DNA of 33,222 nucleotides. Origin: Gammaproteobacteria bacterium TMED112 (GTDB taxonomy: Bacteria > Pseudomonadota > Gammaproteobacteria > Magnimaribacterales > TMED112). Every line of letters starts with the position of its first letter. Within the stretch, counting starts at the first letter, position 1. This document shows positions 7,929 to 14,739 of this stretch, piece after piece. The notes beneath the pieces were generated by a model. That model was not told where the DNA came from and ran no database searches. It was given only the letters and a program-made list of their open reading frames with translations. Where the stretch lies: positions 1 through 33,222 of the forward strand of contig NHFN02000017.1 in the NCBI GenBank assembly GCA_002170245.2. The letters run 5' to 3'. Both the position numbers and the translations under genes were made by a program.

Positions 7929-7942
7929 AGTGATTGGTTTTT

Positions 7943-9361
7943 TTAAGGTATAAGCTCTTCGACTTTCTTTAAAGCTTTAACCATAGCTTTTTTAACGTCA
8001 GCGGATTCTTTTTTGTCTGAAGTGCCTTTTGAATAAACTAAGTTTGTGAAATGTTCTTTTAGTTTTTCACTTAAATCTACTGATTTTTCAGAAAATCTAT
8101 TTTTTAATTCTTCGAATTTAACTCTAGAAACCATCTCTTTAGGACCAACAGGATCCAAGCCTGCAAACATTTGAAATCGTATTGCTGCTTCATTTAGATC
8201 CATCGATTCAGCTGGCTTGCCATTAACAAATTCTGGTATTAGGTCTTTAGTAATTTTTTCAGAACCATAGTCAATTAACTGCTCAAATAAATCCTGATAG
8301 GTCTTAAGTTTTTCTTGAGCTTTTTCATTTCTTTGTAACATAGCAAAATCTTTAATTGCCTTTTTAAATCTTTTCTCTTCTTGGGTGCCTTGAAGATTCT
8401 CAAGCTCAAGAAATTTTTGTTCTGCTTCACCAGGAGTAACATTTTTGTCCCTCAAGTCTTTGATAATTGCATCCATTAACCCTCTAGATTCGTCCAGTTC
8501 TTTATCCTTAATTTTTAGGATTGCATCGCACACAGTTTCAAATGTAAGGTTTACCTCTGGATCAAGTTTTTTACCTGCTGGACCCAAAGTTCTCCAATGG
8601 TCTTGAAGCTCTCTGATTCTTGCTACAGAAGCATCAATATCTTTTTTATCTAAAGCTTCAACCTCTGCTATAACTGCTTCTTTTTGATTCCTATTGTAGA
8701 TTTCAACTTCTTCTAAAAGTTTATTTACACCATCTCTTGATTGTTTAAATTTTTTATTCAAATCTTGAAAGTCTTGATCTGGCACAGGTGCATATAATTT
8801 CCATTTTTCATGAATACTTTTAAGAAACATTACAATTTGAATTACTGTTGTATTTTCAACAGTCTTACCTGCTGGAAATGTATCTATGTCTTTAAGAAGG
8901 TTTAACTTTTTATCTCTATTTTCTTCTTTCTTAGTCTCTAGTACTGCAAAATAATCTTTGCATGGTACCCAGGCTTTTTCGCAAGCTTCTTTAAAAGTTG
9001 ACCATTTATCTTTGCTTGCAGTTTTGCCATGCTGGTCTAAGTCTTGCCATTGTTTTTGGAATGAATTGATTTTGTTAGCTAAAGCCCTAGGTTCAAGTTT
9101 TTGAGCTTCAAGTTTTTGAACTTCTTTTATAAGTTCTGATCTTTTATCAGAGGTAGCAAATTCAGCCCAATCATCATATTCTTTCGCAGTGAAGTTTAAT
9201 CTTTGAAATTTATGCTTAAATTTCGAGGGGATAGGTTTATCTTTATTGAACTGAGAATTTAACTTACGTAGGTCTTTTTGGGCCTTTTTTATGTGGCCTG
9301 TAGAGAATAAACTCTCTATTTCATTTAATTGCTGATTAAGATTTATTGCTCTGTCTCCCAC
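7943..9361 (-). CDS. DUF349-domain coiled-coil protein
   Basis: A 472-residue, Lys/Glu-rich, largely helical protein with repeated DUF349 modules. One is around residues 110-160 (W-TFKEACEKAW...CKDYF) and another around 255-285 (WRTLGPAGKKLDPEVN...FETVCDAI). No signal peptide or membrane segment is evident. A short internal repeat (KLEAQKLE) appears near residue 85. Family function is unknown; members in other gammaproteobacteria are often considerably longer, so this looks like a shortened version. Translation starts at GTG (9359-9361), with trpS divergent 45 bases away. No stop or frameshift interrupts the frame. Confidence 0.8.
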   Translation of the reverse strand: MGDRAINLNQQLNEIESLFSTGHIKKAQKDLRKLNSQFNKDKPIPSKFKHKFQRLNFTAKEYDDWAEFATSDKRSELIKEVQKLEAQKLEPRALANKINSFQKQWQDLDQHGKTASKDKWSTFKEACEKAWVPCKDYFAVLETKKEENRDKKLNLLKDIDTFPAGKTVENTTVIQIVMFLKSIHEKWKLYAPVPDQDFQDLNKKFKQSRDGVNKLLEEVEIYNRNQKEAVIAEVEALDKKDIDASVARIRELQDHWRTLGPAGKKLDPEVNLTFETVCDAILKIKDKELDESRGLMDAIIKDLRDKNVTPGEAEQKFLELENLQGTQEEKRFKKAIKDFAMLQRNEKAQEKLKTYQDLFEQLIDYGSEKITKDLIPEFVNGKPAESMDLNEAAIRFQMFAGLDPVGPKEMVSRVKFEELKNRFSEKSVDLSEKLKEHFTNLVYSKGTSDKKESADVKKAMVKALKKVEELIP

Positions 9362-9380
9362 AAATTAGCTGAATATTATT

Positions 9381-9386
9381 TATAAT
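9381..9386 (+). promoter_or_regulatory. Candidate -10 element for trpS
   Basis: A perfect TATAAT 20 bases before the trpS ATG, in the 45-base gap between trpS and the divergent DUF349 gene. No matching -35 box lies at standard spacing, and the AT-rich context makes chance likely enough that confidence is low. Confidence 0.3.
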
Positions 9387-9406
9387 TTTAAACAAATAGT
9401 TATTGA

Positions 9407-10402
9407 ATGAAACGGATTTTAACAGGTATAACGCCAAGTGGCTATCCCCATTTAGGAAATTATATAGGTGCAATAAAACCTTCCCTAGATCTTTTAGATA
9501 AAAAATGTGACTCATTTTTGTTCATTGCAGACCTACATGCTTTGATTAAAATTTCTGAACCCACGAAATTAGATGAATTGAGTAATGCTATTGCGATGGC
9601 CTGGCTGGCATCAGGATTAGATCCAAATAAAACCAGCTTTTATCGTCAATCAGATGTGCCTGAGATAACAGAACTAGCTTGGCTACTTAGCTGTATTACC
9701 GAAAAGGGGCTCTTGAATAGAGCGCATGCTTACAAGGCTGCCGTAGATCAAAATAATGAAAGCGGAAAAAAAGAGATGGATGAGGGCATATCCTTGGGGC
9801 TTTTTTCATATCCATTGTTGATGGCGTCTGACATCTTGACACCTAATGCAACACATGTGCCTGTTGGAAAAGATCAACAACAACATCTTGAAATAACAAG
9901 AGATATTGCTGACAAATTCAATAATAAATACGGTAGATTCTTCAATATACCTGAAGCAGTTATTCAAAATGAAAAAACAGTACTTGGAACGGACGGAAGA
10001 AAAATGTCCAAGAGCTACAATAATATAATTCCTTTACTATCTACAGAAAAAGAACTGAAAAAGTCAGTGTTGAAGATAGTTACAAACTCTCAGGAACCTG
10101 GTGAGAAGAAAGAATGGAAAGACAATACATTATTTTCAATTTATGCAAGTTTTACTACAACTGCGAAACAAGAGGAAATGAAAAACCTTTTTGAAGATGG
10201 AATAGGTTGGGGAGATGCAAAACAAAAGGTATTCGAAGAACTTAATCTAATGCTTTTACCAATAAGAGAGAAATTTTTAGAACTAAGTAATAATAAGAAA
10301 TATATAGAGGAAGTTCTAAAATCAGGAGCTGAGAAAGTAAGAGTTCATACTATCCCAGCCCTTAGAGAAGTAAAAAAATTAGTAGGTATTAACAGACTTT
10401 AA
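9407..10402 (+). CDS. trpS: Tryptophanyl-tRNA synthetase
   Basis: A 331-residue class I aminoacyl-tRNA synthetase that charges tRNA-Trp in the cytoplasm. Both ATP-binding signatures are present: TPSGYPHLGN (residues 9-18, the HIGH motif in its TrpRS form) and KMSKS (199-203). The conserved GKDQQQHLE segment (154-162) that precedes KMSKS in TrpRS is also intact. Length is normal for the bacterial short form (about 330). It starts at an ATG with no obvious ribosome binding site. A 64-base gap separates it from hemH, so it may be a separate transcript. Confidence 0.97.
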   Translation: MKRILTGITPSGYPHLGNYIGAIKPSLDLLDKKCDSFLFIADLHALIKISEPTKLDELSNAIAMAWLASGLDPNKTSFYRQSDVPEITELAWLLSCITEKGLLNRAHAYKAAVDQNNESGKKEMDEGISLGLFSYPLLMASDILTPNATHVPVGKDQQQHLEITRDIADKFNNKYGRFFNIPEAVIQNEKTVLGTDGRKMSKSYNNIIPLLSTEKELKKSVLKIVTNSQEPGEKKEWKDNTLFSIYASFTTTAKQEEMKNLFEDGIGWGDAKQKVFEELNLMLLPIREKFLELSNNKKYIEEVLKSGAEKVRVHTIPALREVKKLVGINRL

Positions 10403-10428
10403 ATTATAATTACTTACTAATAAGTGAT

Positions 10429-10458
10429 TTGATTTAGCTTCATTCACCCGTATATATT
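10429..10458 (+). promoter_or_regulatory. Candidate promoter of the hemH-lol-msbA/lpxK-murB operon
   Basis: TTGATT (10429-10434) lies 16 bases before TATATA (10451-10456) or 18 before TATATT (10453-10458). The expected start point would be only a few bases from the hemH ATG at 10467, giving a leaderless or nearly leaderless message; indeed there is no ribosome binding site. Transcription from here could cover all nine genes to 20280. Visual prediction only. Confidence 0.4.
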
Positions 10459-10466
10459 TAATTCAA

Positions 10467-11480
10467 ATGAATACAAATAGAAAAGCCGTTTTGATGATTA
10501 GTCTAGGCACACCTGATAGTCCAGGTTGGTTTGATGTGGCAAGTTATCTTCGACAGTTCCTCAGTGATGCACGAATCGTAAATATACCTTCTTTTTTTAG
10601 ATTCCTACTGGTGAATTTTGTCATTGTGCCATTCAGGTCTTTTTCTTCTGCCAAAAGTTACAAAGAACTGTGGACCGAAAGAGGCTCTCCTCTAAAGTAT
10701 CATATGGAAGACCTGACTCTAAAGGTGCAAGAAAAACTCAAGGATACACATGACGTTTTCTATGCGATGCGATATAAAAACCCGTCAGTTAAGGATAAGT
10801 TAAAAGAGCTTGACAGCATTGGTTACGATGAAGTCATTTTATTTCCTGTCTTTCCCCAATATTCATCGGCAGCGAACGGTTCTTTCCTTGAATACTCATT
10901 AAAACAAATTGCTAAATGGAACGTTATTCCTTCAGTAAAAACTGTTGACCAGTTCTACGACAATGAAGATTTTTTAAATGCATTTGCAGAAAATATTATG
11001 AAGTTTGATCTCAATAATTACGACAAAATTATGTTTAGTTACCACGGTCTCCCAATGAGTCAATTAAATGACGTTTACAAAGATGGTATTTGTGATGATA
11101 GAGATTGTGAAAAAGGCGTTGAGGGTGATAATCATCATTGCTATAGAGCAACCTGCTATGAAACTACAAAACTTCTTATAGAAAAAATTAAGCTGGACCC
11201 AAACAAGGCAATCACTTCCTTTCAATCAAGATTAGACTCTAAATGGGTAAAACCCTTTAGTGATAAAGTTTTAGAACATTTTGCTGACGAAGGCGTTAAA
11301 AAGGTTTTAGTTATTTCTCCTTCTTTTACGGGGGATTGTCTTGAAACTATTATTGAAATTGGTGATGAATATGAGGAACTTTTTATTGAAAAAGGTGGTC
11401 AGAAACTTGATTATGTTCCTTCATTAAACTCGAATGATAGTTGGGTAAAATGTATAGTAAACATAGTTAGGGGTTTATAG
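10467..11480 (+). CDS. hemH: Ferrochelatase
   Basis: A 337-residue ferrochelatase, the last enzyme of protohaem synthesis, which inserts Fe2+ into protoporphyrin IX. Visible features: the N-terminal LMISLGTPDSP, the metal-site histidine in SYHGLP (His193), and the C-terminal TGDCLETIIEIGDEY with the conserved catalytic glutamate (Glu293). Four cysteines, C209, C214, C225 and C230, fall in one short internal segment (C-x4-C-x10-C-x4-C). Some bacterial ferrochelatases carry a [2Fe-2S] cluster held by four cysteines within the body of the protein, and this spacing fits that idea, which remains inference. Stop and the next ATG abut with no gap, making it the first gene of the long operon. Confidence 0.96.
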   Translation: MNTNRKAVLMISLGTPDSPGWFDVASYLRQFLSDARIVNIPSFFRFLLVNFVIVPFRSFSSAKSYKELWTERGSPLKYHMEDLTLKVQEKLKDTHDVFYAMRYKNPSVKDKLKELDSIGYDEVILFPVFPQYSSAANGSFLEYSLKQIAKWNVIPSVKTVDQFYDNEDFLNAFAENIMKFDLNNYDKIMFSYHGLPMSQLNDVYKDGICDDRDCEKGVEGDNHHCYRATCYETTKLLIEKIKLDPNKAITSFQSRLDSKWVKPFSDKVLEHFADEGVKKVLVISPSFTGDCLETIIEIGDEYEELFIEKGGQKLDYVPSLNSNDSWVKCIVNIVRGL

Positions 11481-12875
11481 ATGAGAGAAACACTTGAGTT
11501 ACAAAAAAAGGCATTTATTGAGAATGGCCAACCAACCTACAACCAAAGGGTTGATAGTCTCAAAAGATGTATTGCACTTCTAGAGACACATGATGTTCAA
11601 ATAGTTGAAGCACTTAACGAAGATTACAAGAACAGATCTGAGACAGAAATAATGACATCAGAAGTGATTCAATCAATTAGAAATCTAAATTTCACGATTA
11701 AAAACCTAAAAAAATGGATGAAGCCATCCAGAAGACCATCCTCATTTATGGCTGATTTATTAGGTTCAAAAGCATTTATGCAACCATCACCTCTAGGCAC
11801 TGTTGGCATTATAGCGCCTTGGAATTTTCCAATTGGAATGGTTTTTTACCCAACAGCATCTGTTTTAGCAGCAGGTAACAGGATAATGGTGAAGCCTTCA
11901 GAATTTACTCCAAATACCGCAAGCTTGATAAAAGAGGCTGTAGGCAAGTATTTTGATGAATCAGAATTTGCTGTTTTTCTTGGTGGGCCAGAGGTTGGTG
12001 CAGAATTTACAGCTCTTCCTCTTGATCACCTTTTATACACAGGAAGTGGAGCTGTAGCTAGAAAAGTTGTTGCAAATGCAGCAACAAATCTAGTGCCAAC
12101 AACCTTAGAGTTAGGTGGTAAGAGTCCAACAATAATTTCATCAGATGCTGATCTTAAGTTAGCGGCTAAGCGAATTATGTTTGTTAAAACTTTAAATGCA
12201 GGTCAAATATGTTTGTCACCGGACTACATAATGATTAAAAAAGGGCTTGAAGAAAAATTAGTTTCTGCCCTTCAAGAAGTATTTAAATCTTTTTACCCAG
12301 ATAGTAATGCCGGAGATTATACCTCCATAGTTAATGATCATCATCATCAAAGAATGCATGAGTACCTACAAGATGCAAAAGAGAAAGGGGCGAAAATTGT
12401 CAGTTTGGGTGAGTTTGATTCAAATGAAAAAAACATAGTAACGACCAAAGTTTTATTAAACGTCAACGACAATATGAGAGTAATGCAGGAAGAAATTTTT
12501 GGTCCATTGTTGCCTGTAATGGTTTACGAAAAATTGAGTGAGGCAGTCGATTATATTAATCGACATGATCACCCTTTGGGACTGTATTTCTTTGGAAATA
12601 AAAAATCTGAACAGACTTTTGTTATCAATAATACAAGATCAGGAGGTGTCACCATAAACGATGCAATGTTTCATCTTATGCAGTCTCGACTGCCTTTTGG
12701 TGGGGTTGGTCCATCTGGGTATGGTCATTATCATGGACATGAGGGGTTCTTAAATTTTTCTAACTTAAGAGCTATCTACTATCAGACTAATTCAGATAGT
12801 CTTTTTGGAGCATTAAGGCCGCCTAGAAGCAAGCCTTTTGAAATACTCTCAAAAGTAATGAAGAAACTCTCTTGA
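11481..12875 (+). CDS. Aldehyde dehydrogenase, coniferyl-aldehyde-dehydrogenase-like
   Basis: A 464-residue NAD(P)+-dependent aldehyde dehydrogenase. Key elements: APWNFP with Asn115, the coenzyme-binding Lys138 (MVKPSE), general base Glu210 in LELGGKSP, and nucleophile Cys244 in GQICLSP. The short length and the sequence style (MQPSPLGTVGIIAPWNFP...) match the coniferyl aldehyde dehydrogenase / class 3 membrane-type group that oxidises aromatic or fatty aldehydes. The C-terminal part is hydrophobic/aromatic. It starts directly after the hemH stop and its TGA overlaps the next gene's TTG by four bases. Why an aldehyde dehydrogenase sits between haem synthesis and lipoprotein export is not clear; detoxification of lipid-derived aldehydes is a guess. 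Confidence 0.9.
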   Translation: MRETLELQKKAFIENGQPTYNQRVDSLKRCIALLETHDVQIVEALNEDYKNRSETEIMTSEVIQSIRNLNFTIKNLKKWMKPSRRPSSFMADLLGSKAFMQPSPLGTVGIIAPWNFPIGMVFYPTASVLAAGNRIMVKPSEFTPNTASLIKEAVGKYFDESEFAVFLGGPEVGAEFTALPLDHLLYTGSGAVARKVVANAATNLVPTTLELGGKSPTIISSDADLKLAAKRIMFVKTLNAGQICLSPDYIMIKKGLEEKLVSALQEVFKSFYPDSNAGDYTSIVNDHHHQRMHEYLQDAKEKGAKIVSLGEFDSNEKNIVTTKVLLNVNDNMRVMQEEIFGPLLPVMVYEKLSEAVDYINRHDHPLGLYFFGNKKSEQTFVINNTRSGGVTINDAMFHLMQSRLPFGGVGPSGYGHYHGHEGFLNFSNLRAIYYQTNSDSLFGALRPPRSKPFEILSKVMKKLS

Positions 12876-14089
12876 ATCAGTTTTTAAGAAAAATTTCATT
12901 TAGATACCTTTATCACAAAGGTACAAAGTCACTTTCCTCACAAACACTACTTACCTCTCTTGGAGTAGGTTTAGGCACTGCTGTTCTAATTGTTGTTCTC
13001 TCTGTAATGAATGGGTTTGAGAATGAGCTCCAAAAAAGAATACTAGGTGTAATACCACATGTAACATTTGAAAGCAGTCGAGGTTTTGAAGACATAGAAG
13101 GGCTTTCGGAAATTATTTTAAAAGAGAATAATGTTCTGGCTGTTGCACCTTTTCTTTCATCTCAAGTTGTAATTAACAATAAAGATATCTCCAAAGGAGT
13201 AATCATTAAGGGTACATCTGCCAAAGATGAAATTTCTATAATTCCTGACAATATGCTCACAGGTGATATTGAATTCCTCGAAGGTGGTTCAAACATTGTG
13301 ATTGGTGATAGCTTGGCATACGAGCTAAATGTAGCTATTGGTGACTCAGTTAACTTGCTCAACATTAATCAATCTAACCCTTTGCTTGGTGTTCCGAGAG
13401 TGGTTGCTTTTAAAGTGGTAGGAATTTTTTCAGTTGGCTCGGAAGTTGATCAAAATTATGCTCTGATAAATCAAGATTCCTTCTTAAAGCTCATAAAACC
13501 TAAAAATGGTGTCGGTTTAGAGATTAAAGTAAAAAATGTCTTAGAAGCGCGAAATACTGGCAGGACGATAATACAAAAATTTGATTCAGGAAGTTACACA
13601 AAAATGACCAGCTGGGACCAATCCTACGGCGGTCTTTTTAGAGCAGTTCAACTTGAAAAAATCATGGTGGGATTGCTGATGTCATTAATTCTACTTGTTG
13701 CAATTTTGAGCCTCCTTATGTCTGTCAATAATTTAATAAAAACCAATGAGAAAGAGATTGCTATCCTAAGGACAATTGGCTTCTCTAAATGGCATGTACA
13801 GACTATTTTCATACAGTTGATTTTAACTATTGGAATTTTTGGAATCTTTTTTGGAAATTTACTCGGATTTTTTGTTGCATCAAATATAACTGAGTTTTTA
13901 AACTTTTTATCTCAAATATTTAATATTTCAATGCTTGATGTTTACTACTTGGATTATTTTCCTTCAATTGTCAGCCTTCAACAAATAGTTTGGATAAATA
14001 TTATTACATTTCTTCTTTTATTAATTTTTAGTTTTATGCCTTCAAATAAAGCTGCAAATACTAATCCAATAAATATTGTTAATAAATAA
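12872..14089 (+). CDS. Lipoprotein-releasing ABC transporter permease, LolC/LolE type
   Basis: A 405-residue inner-membrane permease of the FtsX/LolC-E family. Layout: one transmembrane helix near the N-terminus (about 26-46, with VVLSVMNGFENEL just after it), a large periplasmic domain (about 50-260), then three helices (about 262-290, 310-340, 370-395). This is the LolC/LolE topology. With LolD it would extract mature lipoproteins from the inner membrane and hand them to LolA. The start is TTG, sharing the TTGA overlap with the previous stop; no upstream ATG exists in frame before that stop. Only one such permease is present here, whereas E. coli has lolC and lolE flanking lolD. It may be a single-permease (LolF-like) system, or the second gene may be elsewhere. 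Confidence 0.9.
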   Translation: MNQFLRKISFRYLYHKGTKSLSSQTLLTSLGVGLGTAVLIVVLSVMNGFENELQKRILGVIPHVTFESSRGFEDIEGLSEIILKENNVLAVAPFLSSQVVINNKDISKGVIIKGTSAKDEISIIPDNMLTGDIEFLEGGSNIVIGDSLAYELNVAIGDSVNLLNINQSNPLLGVPRVVAFKVVGIFSVGSEVDQNYALINQDSFLKLIKPKNGVGLEIKVKNVLEARNTGRTIIQKFDSGSYTKMTSWDQSYGGLFRAVQLEKIMVGLLMSLILLVAILSLLMSVNNLIKTNEKEIAILRTIGFSKWHVQTIFIQLILTIGIFGIFFGNLLGFFVASNITEFLNFLSQIFNISMLDVYYLDYFPSIVSLQQIVWINIITFLLLLIFSFMPSNKAANTNPINIVNK

Positions 14090-14739
14090 TGATTACTATT
14101 AGAAAACTCTCAAAAAGTTATAAAGATAATTCTTGCAATCAGCCAGTTTTTCAGGGTTTATCTTATAAATTTAACAGTGAAGGTGTTTACAGTATTCTTG
14201 GATCTTCTGGTTCAGGCAAAACTACTTTACTTAATTTAATCTCAGGTTTAGATGATTATGAAAGTGGAACAATAAAAGTCTTCAACCAAGAACTTAGTAA
14301 ATTATCCATAGAAGGGAAGAGCGAGTTACGAAAAAAATATTTTGGATTTGGTTATCAATTTCACTATTTACTAGAGAACTTATCGATTTACGAAAATTGT
14401 CTTGCAGCTAATTTTGGTATTGATAATGGTAATATTGAACCAACTTTAAAAAAATTGGGCATAACAAACATAAAAAACAAACTACCATCTAAGGTTTCTG
14501 GAGGTGAAAAACAACGAGCTTCAATTGCTAGAGCTATATCAAAAAAACCTAACGTATTGATATTAGATGAGCCCACTGGAAATTTAGATCAACAAAATAG
14601 CTTGGTTGTGCAAGATTTTCTTCTAAATTATGCAAAAGAAAATAAATCCCTTGTAATCTACGCAACACACGATGTTGCATTTGCTAAAAAAGCAGATAAA
14701 TCTTTAAATATTATTGAACATAATATTGTAGAAGAATGA
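14089..14739 (+). CDS. lolD: Lipoprotein-releasing ABC transporter ATPase LolD
   Basis: A 216-residue ABC ATPase. Walker A LGSSGSGKTT (37-46), a Q-loop region FGYQFHYLLENLSI (87-100), the signature SGGEKQR (137-143), Walker B VLILDEPTGNLD (156-167) and the switch histidine in YATHD are all intact. The FGYQFH-LL-NLS region and size match the LolD/MacB/FtsE group. The preceding LolC/E permease, overlapped by one base (TAATG), identifies it as LolD rather than a MacB ATPase. It powers release of outer-membrane lipoproteins from the inner membrane. Its TGA overlaps the ATG of msbA-lpxK by four bases (ATGA). Confidence 0.92.
   Translation: MITIRKLSKSYKDNSCNQPVFQGLSYKFNSEGVYSILGSSGSGKTTLLNLISGLDDYESGTIKVFNQELSKLSIEGKSELRKKYFGFGYQFHYLLENLSIYENCLAANFGIDNGNIEPTLKKLGITNIKNKLPSKVSGGEKQRASIARAISKKPNVLILDEPTGNLDQQNSLVVQDFLLNYAKENKSLVIYATHDVAFAKKADKSLNIIEHNIVEE

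Noticed and set aside
12872-14739. MacB-type or FtsEX system instead of Lol
   Set aside because: The permease is separate from the ATPase, has the four-helix LolC/E topology with a large periplasmic domain, and sits in an envelope-biogenesis operon.
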